64,000 nt of DNA from Gammaproteobacteria bacterium (GCA_002706685.1 PALV01000003.1:68666-132665); one strand, 5' to 3'; counted from the stretch's first letter, positions 8,707 through 18,565 are shown. The notes: generated from the sequence alone by a model not told the origin. Made by a program: numbers and translations.

Positions 8707-9321
8707 TTATTCTTCGCGCTGATAGTGTCCCATCAGCATACCGGTGCCCAGAATATGACCTTCTATCGCCGCAAGCAAGTCAGCCTTGTTGAGGCCCTCG
8801 GGCAGATTCAGAGCGGTATCCAGCGCATAGATACGGAAGTGATAGGCGTGCAGCTTGCCGTCCACCGGCGGACGCGGGCCAAAGTATCCAGTCTGGCGTA
8901 TGCCGTTGATACCGTTGATCATACCGGCCAGGGCGGGAACCGTAGTAACCTGCGCGTCACGCGGCAGCCCTTCAGGAATTTCACCAGCCGCAGCGGGAAT
9001 GTTATAGGCAACCCAGTGGACAAATGGCTGGGGCGTCGGTGCAATCGGATCGTCCATTACCAGGGCCAGCTGCTCAGTACCTTCCGGGAGATCAGCCCAG
9101 GTAATCTGTGGCACCAGATTGTCGCCATAGGCGGTATAGGCCAGCGGTATGGTGCCATGGTGATCGAATGCACTGCTGCCCACAATGATCGTGTCTTCCA
9201 TCTCGGCCATCGCTGACATCTGATGGTCCTGCGCGGCAGACACATGACTGAGTGTCAGGGCAAAAAGAGCGGATGCCAATATCGCTGGTGCGCGCCATTG
9301 AAGCAAAGTGTGTTTTAACAT
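8707..9321 (-). CDS. Exported YbhB/YbcL-type PEBP protein (Raf kinase inhibitor-like)
   Basis: This 204-residue protein has a signal peptide ending near SHVSAAQD (about residue 30). The PEBP fold signature is visible as LVPQITWADLPEGTEQLALVMDDPIAP, then PFVHWVAYNIP, and later YFGPRPPVDGKLHAYHFRIYALD. Bacterial members are small exported or cytosolic proteins of unclear role, possibly ligand binding or protease inhibition. AAGGAGA lies nine bases before the start. It diverges from the ABC exporter at 9449, with 127 bases between. A second exported PEBP protein is encoded at 43728-44303. Confidence 0.88.
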   Translation of the reverse strand: MLKHTLLQWRAPAILASALFALTLSHVSAAQDHQMSAMAEMEDTIIVGSSAFDHHGTIPLAYTAYGDNLVPQITWADLPEGTEQLALVMDDPIAPTPQPFVHWVAYNIPAAAGEIPEGLPRDAQVTTVPALAGMINGINGIRQTGYFGPRPPVDGKLHAYHFRIYALDTALNLPEGLNKADLLAAIEGHILGTGMLMGHYQREE

Positions 9322-9448
9322 GATCGGGTCTCCTTAATGAGTGACGCAATCAGCATAGTGCAGCGCTGCCAGCGACTCAACTTGGTTCAGCCGAGTTGCG
9401 ACCAAAGGGGAGCTTGCCGCGCCGAACATTGCATGACAGACTTCTGCC

Positions 9449-11206
9449 ATGACAAACCCGCCTGATCGTAATCAATCTCCCCTACTACAAGCTCTTCGGT
9501 TTGTACGCCCATACTCACGCCAGATTCTGCTCGCTCTGCTGGCACTCATCTTCACGGCAGCCATTACACTGGGCCTGGTGCAGTATGTTCGCATCATCGT
9601 TGATGCAGGTTTTGTCGCAGGCTCCAGTCAATCACTGGGCACGGCAATAACCGGGTTTGTTGTGGTCGCCCTGCTGCAGGCATTCGGCACCTTTGCTCGC
9701 TTTTACTGGGTGTCCTGGCTGGGCGAGCGGGTGACGGCAGATATTCGCCAGGCAGTGTTCGGTCACCTGCTGTCTTTGCATCCGGGTTATTTTGAGGATA
9801 ACCGAAGTGGCGAAATACAGTCACGGATCACGACCGATACCACTTTGCTGCAGACAGTCATAGGTTCCTCTGCCTCCATCGCCTTGCGCAATCTTTTGCT
9901 GCTGATCGGCGGTGTCATCTTTCTGTTCATAACTAACCCACGTCTGACTTCAGTAGTGTTGTTGTGCATACCCCTGGTAATCGGTCCTATTGTCCTGTTC
10001 GGTCGACGCGTCAGAAAGCTATCACGTCACACGCAGGACGAGATCGCCAGCGTTGGAGCCTATGTCGGTGAAAGCATTCAGCAGATAAAAACCGTTCAGG
10101 CCTACAACCACCAGGCCACTGACAGACGTCACTTTGCCGAATACGTCGAGCGGGCATTTGATGTTGCACTGGCGCAGGTCAAAGCCCGCTCCATCATGAT
10201 TGCACTGGTCATGACCCTGGTGTTTGCGGCACTGGCGGCGATGATCTGGGTTGGTGGCCAGGACGTGATCAGTGGACGGATGACGGCCGGTGAGCTGACC
10301 GCCTTTGTTGTCTATGCGGTCATGGTGGCCTCTGCCGTAGGCGCCATCAGCCAGGTGATTGGTGACCTCCAAAGGGCCGCGGGCGCAACCGAGCGACTGA
10401 TGGAGCTGCTGAACGCCGAGTCTTTGATTACCACGCCAGACCCGGTGGTACCGCTGCCCGCAGAGATCGCCGGCCAGCTGGCCATCAACCGGCTGAAATT
10501 TACTTACACGACACGGCCTGGACAGCCAGCTATCGACGGATTGGATCTGAGCGTCCCGGCGGGCTCAAGCCTTGCTCTGGTCGGCCCCTCCGGCGCCGGC
10601 AAATCGACACTCCTCGACCTGGTTTTGCGATTTTATGACCCTGACAGTGGTGAAATTCTGCTCGACGGCATCAATATCCGTCATGTTGACCCACTTGATC
10701 TTCGCCAGCATATCGCTCTGGTAAGCCAGCAACCGGCGATGTTTACCGGCACTGTGATGGAAAACATTCGCTATGGACGCCCCGATGCCAGTGATGCCGA
10801 GGTTCACGCGGCAGCCGAGGCAGCGTATGCCAGCGAGTTTATCGAACGGCTGCCGGACACCTGGCATAGCTATCTGGGAGAGGCGGGTATTCGGCTGTCC
10901 GGCGGTCAAAAGCAGCGCCTGGCCATCGCCCGCGCCATCCTGAAAAACCCCCGCATCCTCTTGCTGGACGAGGCCACCAGTGCATTGGATGCCGAAAGTG
11001 AGTCAAACGTCCAAATGGCTATTGAGAAGTTAATGCCCGGGCGCACCACCATCATCATCGCTCACCGTCTGGCGACGGTCAGGAATGTCGACCGCATTGC
11101 GGTCATGGATAAAGGACAACTGGTGGCACTTGGCAGTCACGACGAACTTATGGCAACTAACGCGCTGTACGCTCGCCTTGCCAATTTACAATTCTCTACA
11201 AATTGA
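9449..11206 (+). CDS. ABC exporter, fused membrane and ATPase domains (MsbA/ABCB-like)
   Basis: This 585-residue half transporter has six membrane helices in residues 20-310 and a nucleotide-binding domain after about 340. Walker A GPSGAGKST is at about 379-387, signature LSGGQKQR near 483-490 and Walker B ILLLDEATSALD near 503-514, followed by the switch histidine in IIAHRLATV. It would act as a homodimer exporting lipids or hydrophobic compounds. The ribosome site is not evident, so the ATG at 9449 is chosen because the family N-terminus fits there. A diguanylate cyclase starts 59 bases downstream and may be co-transcribed. Confidence 0.88.
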   Translation: MTNPPDRNQSPLLQALRFVRPYSRQILLALLALIFTAAITLGLVQYVRIIVDAGFVAGSSQSLGTAITGFVVVALLQAFGTFARFYWVSWLGERVTADIRQAVFGHLLSLHPGYFEDNRSGEIQSRITTDTTLLQTVIGSSASIALRNLLLLIGGVIFLFITNPRLTSVVLLCIPLVIGPIVLFGRRVRKLSRHTQDEIASVGAYVGESIQQIKTVQAYNHQATDRRHFAEYVERAFDVALAQVKARSIMIALVMTLVFAALAAMIWVGGQDVISGRMTAGELTAFVVYAVMVASAVGAISQVIGDLQRAAGATERLMELLNAESLITTPDPVVPLPAEIAGQLAINRLKFTYTTRPGQPAIDGLDLSVPAGSSLALVGPSGAGKSTLLDLVLRFYDPDSGEILLDGINIRHVDPLDLRQHIALVSQQPAMFTGTVMENIRYGRPDASDAEVHAAAEAAYASEFIERLPDTWHSYLGEAGIRLSGGQKQRLAIARAILKNPRILLLDEATSALDAESESNVQMAIEKLMPGRTTIIIAHRLATVRNVDRIAVMDKGQLVALGSHDELMATNALYARLANLQFSTN

Positions 11207-11265
11207 CGTAGGCCTGCGGGTCTGTAAGACTGCACCCATCAATAAACTTGTAAACCTGAGCACCT

Positions 11266-12849
11266 ATGACCTGGTGGATATTGCCTTCATTATTGGGCAC
11301 GGTGATCTGTCTGTACGTGACCCGTCAAACCAGCATGTACATGCGGCCTCCCGCCGGGCAGTACATGGCCGCCATGGGTGGCATGGTCGCCTGGTGGTGC
11401 GCAGGGCAATGGGCAAGCCTATTGTGGCAAAACCTGGATTACCGCTACTTCATTGCCCAACTGCAATATGTCGCCATTGCATCAGTGCCAGTGCTCTGGT
11501 TTTCCGCGTCGCTGTGTTACGCCGGCTATGACCGGATCGTCAGGCGCTGGGCCCCTCTGATCTGGATACCACCCGCTGTCACCATTCTGCTGGCGTTCAC
11601 CAACAGCTATCACGGTCAGCTCTGGGCTGATTTTCAGCCGCGCGCCGATTCGGTAGGTCTGGATATCACCTACGGCCCCTGGTTCAAAGTCTACGTCGCC
11701 TACAGTTACAGCGCGGTCACCATAGGCACTGTCATTCTGGCCAACCGTATCGGGTTTCTGCCCGGTCACCGGCGGCAGTTTTTTTACGTTATCTCCGCGC
11801 CTCTGGTCGTGCTTGCGCTCAACTTACCCTTCATCTTCGGATTACAGCTGCTACCCATAGATCCGACGCCCCTGGGATTCGCCCTCGCCAGCCTGATTCT
11901 GATGTCAGCACTGAAGCACAAAGTGTTCTCTGTCCTGCCAATCGCCAGGCGGCACATCCTCGACAAACTCGAAGATGGTGTCATTACCATTGATGATCAG
12001 GGGCTTATCGCCGATGCCAATGCCGCAGCAAAATCCTTGCTCGGCGCTGAGGCTATCGTGTTTGGCAAATCTCTGTCAGATGCCCTGCCGCAGGGTGCAT
12101 TAGCAACGGGAACGGATCACAGTGAGACCCGACTGACAGACGGTCGATGGCTTGATATACGCATGAGCCCTGTCCAGAGTCTGGACGGACCGGCCAAAGG
12201 TCAGATCGTGCTATTGCGAGACATCACTCGAGATAAACACTTGCAACACACGGTTGAACAAACACAACATACCCTGGAATCACTAAACAGCCGATTGCAG
12301 GAACAGGCCCACACGGATGATCTGACGCAGCTGTCCAACCGCCGTCATTTATACCAGCGGATGCAGGAAGAGTGGTCACGGAGCGAACGAAGAAGCCAGC
12401 CGGTTTCCCTGATACTGCTGGACTTTGACCACTTTAAAAAAATTAATGATTTCTACGGGCACCAAACCGGCGATCATGTGCTGGCTGAGGCTGCTACGCT
12501 GATTAGACAATCCATTCGCCCAGAAGACCTGGCATCGCGCCACGGCGGTGAAGAACTGGCTGTTCTATTGCCGGATACTGCACTGGAGGATGCCGTGGAA
12601 GCAGCTCAGCGCATTCAGCAGACAATCAGTGATCACAAGTACAGTTCTACCGAAGGTCAGGAACTCTCTCTCACAATCAGCGCCGGGGTCGCCTGCCGTG
12701 AGCCTGAAGATGGCTCCGTCGACGCTCTGGTGGCGCGTGCAGACAGCGCTCTGTACCACAGCAAACGGACCGGTCGAAATGCCGTCAGTGTAGCAGGACA
12801 CAATGATGTGCAGCGCCTGGGAGCTGACAACAAACAGATCAGCGCATAA
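11266..12849 (+). CDS. Diguanylate cyclase with N-terminal 7TM sensor and PAS-like domain
   Basis: This 527-residue protein has seven hydrophobic helices in roughly residues 1-215, matching the 7TM region seen at the N-terminus of some histidine kinases. A PAS-like domain starts near ILDKLEDGVITIDDQGLIADANAAA, followed by a short coiled coil and a GGDEF domain. The active-site loop is GGEEL (427-431) and an I-site RPED lies at 418-421, five residues upstream, so both cyclase activity and product inhibition by c-di-GMP are expected. The ribosome site is weak. It overlaps the convergent TrmH gene by 11 bases at its 3' end. Confidence 0.9.
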   Translation: MTWWILPSLLGTVICLYVTRQTSMYMRPPAGQYMAAMGGMVAWWCAGQWASLLWQNLDYRYFIAQLQYVAIASVPVLWFSASLCYAGYDRIVRRWAPLIWIPPAVTILLAFTNSYHGQLWADFQPRADSVGLDITYGPWFKVYVAYSYSAVTIGTVILANRIGFLPGHRRQFFYVISAPLVVLALNLPFIFGLQLLPIDPTPLGFALASLILMSALKHKVFSVLPIARRHILDKLEDGVITIDDQGLIADANAAAKSLLGAEAIVFGKSLSDALPQGALATGTDHSETRLTDGRWLDIRMSPVQSLDGPAKGQIVLLRDITRDKHLQHTVEQTQHTLESLNSRLQEQAHTDDLTQLSNRRHLYQRMQEEWSRSERRSQPVSLILLDFDHFKKINDFYGHQTGDHVLAEAATLIRQSIRPEDLASRHGGEELAVLLPDTALEDAVEAAQRIQQTISDHKYSSTEGQELSLTISAGVACREPEDGSVDALVARADSALYHSKRTGRNAVSVAGHNDVQRLGADNKQISA

Positions 12850-13579
12850 GTTCGTAGATGCTCATATTGACCGCACTGGCAAGATTCAGCGAGTCAATGG
12901 CACCACTTCCCGGAATCGAATAAACGGTCGCACCTGTCATTGAAATCAAATCCGCTGGCAGCCCTCGGGCCTCATTTCCAAATACCAGGCAACGGCTGTG
13001 TCGGAACGCTGCCGACTTCAGCGACTCGCCCTGCATGCCGAGACAGGCGATATCCGCGTGGCGCAGCTGCAGCTGCCCCGGCGTAATGTCACATTCAACT
13101 GGCACATGGAAGATTGCCCCCATGCTGGCACGAACCACCTTGCTATTGAATGGATCAACACTGCCCGGACTTAACAGACAACGAAAACCACCGAACCACG
13201 CCAGTGTGCGCAGTATGGTGCCCAAATTACCGGGATCCTGTATTTCATGAAAGTAGACTGAGCGTTCCGCTTTTGCCGCTACGCCACTACCAGACTGAAT
13301 CGCCGCCATTGGCACACAGGCTATGATTCCCTGCGGCGAGCGCGTATCTGTCAATTTGCTCATGAGCGTTTCGCTGACCACACGTTTGCGAAGACGCCCT
13401 GGCCAGCCTTCAAAACGCTCTGTTACCAGCAATTCACTCGCCTGCAGAGCAAGATTGAACTCAGAAGCTTTCTCCAGCTCCTGAACCAGATGCTCACCCT
13501 CAGCAAGAAAGTATCCCGCCTGCTGACGGTACTTTTTCTGGTGCAGCTTCCTGATCAGGTCTGTTGTCAATTCACCCAT
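12839..13579 (-). CDS. SpoU/TrmH-family RNA 2'-O-methyltransferase
   Basis: This 246-residue protein has an N-terminal substrate-binding domain (AGYFLAEGEHLVQELEKA) and a C-terminal SPOUT knot domain with the three family motifs: EIQDPGNLGTILRTLAWFG, LVFGNEARGLP and IDSLNLASAVNMSIYEL. Such enzymes methylate ribose in rRNA or tRNA with SAM. The N-terminal domain resembles the RlmB/TsnR group, but the exact nucleotide is unknown. It begins six bases after the oxidoreductase stop, so the two form an operon, and its end overlaps the diguanylate cyclase on the other strand. Confidence 0.88.
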   Translation of the reverse strand: MGELTTDLIRKLHQKKYRQQAGYFLAEGEHLVQELEKASEFNLALQASELLVTERFEGWPGRLRKRVVSETLMSKLTDTRSPQGIIACVPMAAIQSGSGVAAKAERSVYFHEIQDPGNLGTILRTLAWFGGFRCLLSPGSVDPFNSKVVRASMGAIFHVPVECDITPGQLQLRHADIACLGMQGESLKSAAFRHSRCLVFGNEARGLPADLISMTGATVYSIPGSGAIDSLNLASAVNMSIYELMR

Positions 13580-13585
13580 TAACGC

Positions 13586-15205
13586 TCAGCCTTTGTGTCC
13601 CTGTGTCATCGCCAACGCGACTGCTTCAGCAACCTTGATACCATCCACACCAGCTGACAGAATGCCACCAGCGTAACCGGCACCCTCTCCCGCTGGATAC
13701 AGGCCACGCGTGTTCAGGCTCTGCAGGGTCTGCTTGTCGCGCGTCAGCCGGACCGGAGATGACGTTCTTGATTCAATACCCGTCAGCACGGCGTCGTCCC
13801 GATCGAAACCGCGAATCTGTCGGCCAAACACTGGCAAGGCCTCGCGAATGGCATCAATCGCGTACTCAGGAAGGGCACTGTCAAGCGAACCTAATCTAAT
13901 GCCAGGCTTGTAAGAAGGGATCACGTCACCCAACTTTTCTGATGACTTCCTGCGAATAAAATCTCCTACCAGTTGCGCCGGCGCACTGTAGTCCTCGCCA
14001 CCCAGGTGATAGGCCTGAGTTTCCAGAGCCTCCTGTAAGGCAAGCCCTGCCAGCGGGCCACCCGGGAAATCCTGCTCCGGGCTGATGCCAACAACAATAC
14101 CGGCATTGGCATTGCGCTCATTGCGTGAATACTGGCTCATGCCGTTGGTCACAACGCGACCGGTTTCCGAGGTCGCGGCCACCACAGTGCCACCCGGACA
14201 CATGCAGAAACTGTAAACAGACCGGCCATTCTTCGCGTGATGAACCAGTTTGTAATCCGCCGCACCCAGTGCCGGGTGTCCCGCGTACTTGCCCAACCTG
14301 GCCCTGTCGATCAGGGACTGCGGGTGCTCAATCCGGAAGCCTATTGCAAACGGCTTGGCTTCCATGAATACACCACGGGCATGCAACTGACGGAAAGTGT
14401 CCCGTGAGCTGTGACCAAGCGCCAGCACAACATGCCTGGACATGATCTGTTCGCCCGACTCCAGTACAACGCCTTCCATACCGTCGTCACCTATCAGAAA
14501 GTCCACGACGCGGCTTTCAAAACGTATCTCGCCGCCCAATGACTCAATCTGCTTGCGCATGGCCGCCACGACACCGGTCAAACGGAATGTGCCGATATGC
14601 GGCTTGCTGACGTACAGTATCTCCTCAGGTGCGCCGGCCTGCACAAACTCCTGCATCACTTTGCGACCATAGAATTTTGGGTCTTTGATCTGACTGTACA
14701 ATTTGCCATCAGAAAACAGGCCAGCACCACCCTCACCAAACTGGACGTTGGACTCAGGCGTCAGTTCTCGCTTGCGCCACAAGGCCCAGGTGTCCTGAGT
14801 GCGCTGGCGAACATTGCGACCACGCTCCAGCACGATGGGCCGAAAGCCCATCTGCGCCAGAATCAGTGCCGCAAACAGGCCGCAGGGGCCAAAACCAACG
14901 ATGACGGGGCGATCGGACAGATCCCTGGGGGCACTGGCAACCTGATAGTAGTTTGTGTCCGGTGCCGGCCTGATATGCGTGTGATTGCCTGCCGCAGCAA
15001 GCACAGCGGCCTCATCTCGCACTTCAACGTCGACAATATAAACAAAGGTAATTTCGCTGTTCTTTTTGCGCGCGTCGTAGCTGCGCTTGAACACAACGAT
15101 ATTGAGGAGATCCTCCTGAGGAATGCCAAGCCGTTGCGCAATGGCGGCTGGCAGCGCCTCGGGGGCATGGTCGAGCGGCAAAGCAAGTTCAGTCAAGCGA
15201 ATCAT
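13586..15205 (-). CDS. FAD-dependent oxidoreductase of the COG2509 type
   Basis: This 539-residue flavoprotein has an N-terminal domain with KRSYDARKKNSEI and a dinucleotide-binding motif VGFGPCGLFAALILAQMG. The internal GEGGAGLFSDGKLYSQIKD and the C-terminal YPAGEGAGYAGGILSAGVDG are hallmarks of this uncharacterised dehydrogenase family. The reading frame stays open further upstream to 15271, but AGGA lies eight bases before the ATG at 15205 and family proteins begin MIRLTEL, so I start there. No substrate is known for the family. It is translated together with the TrmH-family gene and diverges from rlmE. Confidence 0.85.
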   Translation of the reverse strand: MIRLTELALPLDHAPEALPAAIAQRLGIPQEDLLNIVVFKRSYDARKKNSEITFVYIVDVEVRDEAAVLAAAGNHTHIRPAPDTNYYQVASAPRDLSDRPVIVGFGPCGLFAALILAQMGFRPIVLERGRNVRQRTQDTWALWRKRELTPESNVQFGEGGAGLFSDGKLYSQIKDPKFYGRKVMQEFVQAGAPEEILYVSKPHIGTFRLTGVVAAMRKQIESLGGEIRFESRVVDFLIGDDGMEGVVLESGEQIMSRHVVLALGHSSRDTFRQLHARGVFMEAKPFAIGFRIEHPQSLIDRARLGKYAGHPALGAADYKLVHHAKNGRSVYSFCMCPGGTVVAATSETGRVVTNGMSQYSRNERNANAGIVVGISPEQDFPGGPLAGLALQEALETQAYHLGGEDYSAPAQLVGDFIRRKSSEKLGDVIPSYKPGIRLGSLDSALPEYAIDAIREALPVFGRQIRGFDRDDAVLTGIESRTSSPVRLTRDKQTLQSLNTRGLYPAGEGAGYAGGILSAGVDGIKVAEAVALAMTQGHKG

Positions 15206-15294
15206 GATCAGTCCTGGCCGGCGACACCGGCAGAGGTTTATAGGCGGATATGCTATGCTCTGCCCCGTCAAAAGTCACTCTTCGAACGTAAATT

Positions 15295-15918
15295 ATGGCC
15301 CGATCCAAAAGCAGTGGCCGTTGGCTCAATGAGCATGTCAACGACCCATACGTCAAACAGGCCCAGCGCGACGGTTATCGCTCGCGAGCCAGCTACAAGC
15401 TGATAGAGCTCATCGACAAGGACAGGCTTATCAAGCCTGGCATGCTGGTGCTGGACCTGGGCTCAGCGCCAGGCGGCTGGTCACAGGTGGTGGCACCAAT
15501 GGTCGAACCCAAAGGCCGCGTGATAGCCTCCGATATCCTGCCCATGGACTCCATCGCTGATGTTGATTTTATACAGGGTGACTTCACTGAACAGGATGTG
15601 TTCGATCAGATTATGGCCAGCCTGGGCGGGCAGCAGGCCGATCTGGTGATGTCGGATATGGCACCAAATATCAGTGGTGTGAATGCGGCTGATCAGGCAG
15701 CTTCGATGTACCTGGTGGAGCTGGCACTGGATATGGCCCGTGAAGTGCTGAAGCCTGGGGGTGACTTTGTCGCCAAGGTATTTCACGGCGAAGGCTACGA
15801 TGACTACGTCAAGGATGTACGCAGCAGTTTCAACAAAGTTGTAATCCGCAAGCCAGATGCCTCCCGCGCTCGTTCACGGGAGGTGTATCTGGTGGCTAAA
15901 GGCTTTAACGGCGCTTAA
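15295..15918 (+). CDS. rlmE: 23S rRNA (uridine2552-2'-O)-methyltransferase RlmE (FtsJ)
   Basis: This 207-residue protein is full length for RlmE. The catalytic tetrad is visible as K35 (in SRASYKL), D121 (SDMAPN), K161 (AKVFHG) and E196 (SREVYLVAK). The SAM-binding motif is [13 protein letters not shown]. It methylates U2552 in the A-loop of 23S rRNA and assists late 50S assembly. No Shine-Dalgarno sequence is obvious before the ATG. In many gammaproteobacteria the next gene is ftsH; here a gamma-glutamyltransferase gene converges with a four-base overlap instead, so the usual neighbourhood has been broken. Confidence 0.95.
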   Translation: MARSKSSGRWLNEHVNDPYVKQAQRDGYRSRASYKLIELIDKDRLIKPGMLVLDLGSAPGGWSQVVAPMVEPKGRVIASDILPMDSIADVDFIQGDFTEQDVFDQIMASLGGQQADLVMSDMAPNISGVNAADQAASMYLVELALDMAREVLKPGGDFVAKVFHGEGYDDYVKDVRSSFNKVVIRKPDASRARSREVYLVAKGFNGA

Positions 15919-17618
15919 TAGCCCACTGCTGCGCTGTCACCCTGACGCGAATCTGCTGAACCATGCACAATGCCTGTCTCCCAGTCATGATAGACACCCA
16001 TTGCAGAGCCCTGGCTGCCACGCACACGAACAGTATGGCCTTTGGCTTCATAGAGTCGGATGGTATCCGGTGAGAACATCAACTCTTCCATGCTGGTGAC
16101 ATCGGGCAGCCACTGGTGGTGAATGCGGCCAGCTTCAACAGCCTGCGCCACGTTCATGTCGTGATCGATCATGTTCAGGATCACCTGCAGCGTCGTATTG
16201 ATGATCGTGCGGCCACCCGGGCTGCCGATGGCCAGCACGGGACGCCCGCCCTGTGCGACGATGGTTGGGGACATGCTCGATAGCATGCGCTTCTCAGGTG
16301 CCAGCAGATTGGGTGGCGTGCCGATCTGCCCATCTCTGGTAGTGACACCTGGCACTGGATTGAAGTCACCCATTTCATTGTTAAGCAGATAACCACCACC
16401 CTCAGCCACAATTCGTGAGCCGTAGCTCTGCTCCAGCGTGTAAGTCAGCGAGACCATATTGCCTTCGGCGTCCACCACAGAAAAGTGCGTAGTATCCTCG
16501 CTCACATAGACCTGGGAGAAGCGACTCTCATCGCTGACCGATGCACGATCCATATCAATGCTGGCACGCAGGCTGTCCGCATAGTCTTTGCTGATGAGAC
16601 GGTCTACTGGCATATCCGGATTGAAGTCAGGATCACCGAGAAACTCGGCACGACTGGCGTAGGAACGACGCATGGCTTCGGTGAGCACATGCAGATACTG
16701 CGCCGAGTTGTGCCCCATTTCGGCGAGATCAAAGCCTTCCAGAATATTCAGCATCTGGATGATACCAACACCACCTGAGCTGGGCGGTGGCATGCTTATC
16801 ACATCATAACCACGATAGGTACCGCGCACAGGTTCACGCTCGACGGCCTCGTAACGCGCCAGGTCTTCCTCAGTAATCAAACCGCCATTGGCCTGCATGA
16901 AACTGGCCAGCATACGGGCGTTCTCGCCACGATAAAAACCATCGTGCCCCTCATCACGGATGCGCTCCAGCGTGCGTGCCAGATCTGGCTGCACCCAGGT
17001 ATCACCCAGTTGATAGTGGGAACCATCAGGTTTGCGGAAAACAGCGGCTGAGGATGGATACCGGTCCCAGTTAGCCTGATTGCGATTGAAGCCGTCATAC
17101 AGGGCGTAGGTAATTGGTATGCCGTCGCGCGCCAGGCGGATCGCCGGCTCGACCAGCGTCGCCCAGGGCAGGTTGCCCTGCTTCTCATGCGCCAGCACCA
17201 GGCCGGCAACCGTGCCGGGCACACCCACCGACATAAATCCACGATGCTGCATGTTGTTGCTTTGACCGTCATCGCCGACATACATGCGTTCAGTAGACGC
17301 CAGCGGTGCTTTCTCGCGGAAATCGAAGGTCGTCGCGTGGCCATCGGCGCCGTGATAGACCATGAAGCCACCACCACCAATATTGCCTGCTGTCGGCCAG
17401 GTGACGGCCAGTGCAAATGCCGTAGCAACGGCAGCATCGACGGCATTGCCGCCCTGCTGGAGAATATCAACGCCTACTTCTGACGCCAGGCGTGACGCGC
17501 TGGTCACAATGCCATTCTCCACGCGAAGTGGGGTACGACCACCTTCGGCGAACAGCGTAACCGGCAATAGAACAACCAGCGCAATGGCAAATGCGCGGGC
17601 GAAAAGACTCTTGTGCAT
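15915..17618 (-). CDS. ggt: Periplasmic gamma-glutamyltransferase
   Basis: This 567-residue precursor has a signal peptide (about 1-24, ending LFAEGG). The self-cleavage site and nucleophile are T376 in TTHFSVVD, so the mature enzyme would be a 350-residue large and a 192-residue small subunit. Substrate and oxyanion motifs PPPSSGGVG and [11 protein letters not shown] are intact. It cleaves glutathione and other gamma-glutamyl compounds or transfers the glutamyl group. Its ribosome site GAGG falls in the 3' arm of a hairpin (17622-17663), suggesting translational control. It lies 48 bases after the D-amino acid aminotransferase gene on the same strand. Confidence 0.95.
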   Translation of the reverse strand: MHKSLFARAFAIALVVLLPVTLFAEGGRTPLRVENGIVTSASRLASEVGVDILQQGGNAVDAAVATAFALAVTWPTAGNIGGGGFMVYHGADGHATTFDFREKAPLASTERMYVGDDGQSNNMQHRGFMSVGVPGTVAGLVLAHEKQGNLPWATLVEPAIRLARDGIPITYALYDGFNRNQANWDRYPSSAAVFRKPDGSHYQLGDTWVQPDLARTLERIRDEGHDGFYRGENARMLASFMQANGGLITEEDLARYEAVEREPVRGTYRGYDVISMPPPSSGGVGIIQMLNILEGFDLAEMGHNSAQYLHVLTEAMRRSYASRAEFLGDPDFNPDMPVDRLISKDYADSLRASIDMDRASVSDESRFSQVYVSEDTTHFSVVDAEGNMVSLTYTLEQSYGSRIVAEGGGYLLNNEMGDFNPVPGVTTRDGQIGTPPNLLAPEKRMLSSMSPTIVAQGGRPVLAIGSPGGRTIINTTLQVILNMIDHDMNVAQAVEAGRIHHQWLPDVTSMEELMFSPDTIRLYEAKGHTVRVRGSQGSAMGVYHDWETGIVHGSADSRQGDSAAVGY

Positions 17619-17621
17619 AAC

Positions 17622-17663
17622 AACCTCGTCAGTTGAAGGTTAGCCCCCTAACCTGACAAGGTT
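17622..17663 (-). promoter_or_regulatory. Leader hairpin covering the ggt ribosome binding site
   Basis: On the minus strand the 5' leader folds as a nested hairpin. The outer stem is AACCTTGTC with GACGAGGTT (one G-U pair), and the inner 7-bp stem is AGGTTAG/CTAACCT around GGGG. The GAGG ribosome site, three to four bases before the ATG at 17618, is inside the outer 3' arm. The structure could be an RNA thermometer, a binding site, or an intergenic processing element; no T-run marks it as a terminator. Confidence 0.5.
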
Positions 17664-17666
17664 ATA

Positions 17667-18533
17667 CTATTTTCCGTCGGCTTCCGCCAGCAGACTGGCA
17701 ACATACAGCTCGCGCAATCGCGTAGCAATTTCGCCCGGCCTGCCATCACCAATGGCAGTGCCATCCACGTGAGTCACTGGCAACACAAGGGTCGTGGCGC
17801 TGCTAAGGAAGGCTTCATCGGCATGCAGTGCTTCCTCGACAGAGAATGGACGCTGTTCCAGCGCCATGCCGTGCTGATTGATCAGCTCGAGAATAACCCG
17901 GCGACGTATACCTGGCAGAATGGTGTTGGACAGTGCGCGCGTGATGATACAGCCATCCTTTACGATAAACGCCGACGACGAAGCGCCTTCGGTAATGAGC
18001 CCGTCTTCAACCATCCAGGCTTCGAAGGCGCCCGCACTGGCTGCCTGTTGCTTGGCCATACACTGCGCCAGCAGGTTCAGCGATTTGATGTCACGACGCT
18101 TCCAGCGCAAGTCTGGCACTGTCACGACCTTGACGCCTTTCTCCGCCAGCGGGTTATCCAATAGCGCGCGCCTGGCCGTGTAAGCCATCAGGGACGTTGG
18201 CGTGTCGGCCGGGTAGGCAAAATCACGCTCGGCCACGCCGCGGGTGACCTGAACATAAACACTGCCTTCAACCAGCTCGTTACGCGATATCAGTGTCCGC
18301 AGCATCTCAAGATAGGCCTCTGGCTCGCAGGGCCAGGCCATGTCAATTTCATTGAGGCTGCGGTTCAGCCGCTCTACCGAGTAGTCTTCGTCGACCAGCT
18401 TGCCACGAATGACCGGGATCACCTCGTAGACTCCATCACCGAACAGAAAACCGCGGTCAAACACAGAAACTCTGGCCTGCGACTGCGGCAGATATTCGCC
18501 ATTCAGAAATACGATGCGCTCCTGACTACTCAT
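17667..18533 (-). CDS. D-amino acid aminotransferase (class IV, Dat-like)
   Basis: This 288-residue PLP enzyme matches the class IV fold: VFDRGFLFGDGVYEV near residues 25-38, the PLP lysine K150 in RRDIKSLNLL, E182 in LITEGASSSAF and the phosphate-binding NTILPGI. The combination resembles D-alanine aminotransferase more than branched-chain IlvE or 4-amino-4-deoxychorismate lyase. It would interconvert D-alanine or D-glutamate with their 2-oxoacids. GGGAG lies seven bases before the ATG. It sits between the DUF885 peptidase-like gene and ggt with 32- and 48-base gaps, which suggests recycling of wall-derived or gamma-glutamyl peptides. Confidence 0.85.
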   Translation of the reverse strand: MSSQERIVFLNGEYLPQSQARVSVFDRGFLFGDGVYEVIPVIRGKLVDEDYSVERLNRSLNEIDMAWPCEPEAYLEMLRTLISRNELVEGSVYVQVTRGVAERDFAYPADTPTSLMAYTARRALLDNPLAEKGVKVVTVPDLRWKRRDIKSLNLLAQCMAKQQAASAGAFEAWMVEDGLITEGASSSAFIVKDGCIITRALSNTILPGIRRRVILELINQHGMALEQRPFSVEEALHADEAFLSSATTLVLPVTHVDGTAIGDGRPGEIATRLRELYVASLLAEADGK

Positions 18534-18565
18534 GGTCCAACTCCCTGATTAATTGCTGCCGATGC

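Noticed and set aside
8371..9216. 281-codon plus-strand frame across the MFS and PEBP genes
   Set aside because: Spans two well-supported minus-strand genes and the gap between them; composition is that of a shadow.
14597..15403. 268-codon plus-strand frame across the oxidoreductase and rlmE start
   Set aside because: Lies opposite a clear flavoprotein and in another frame of rlmE.
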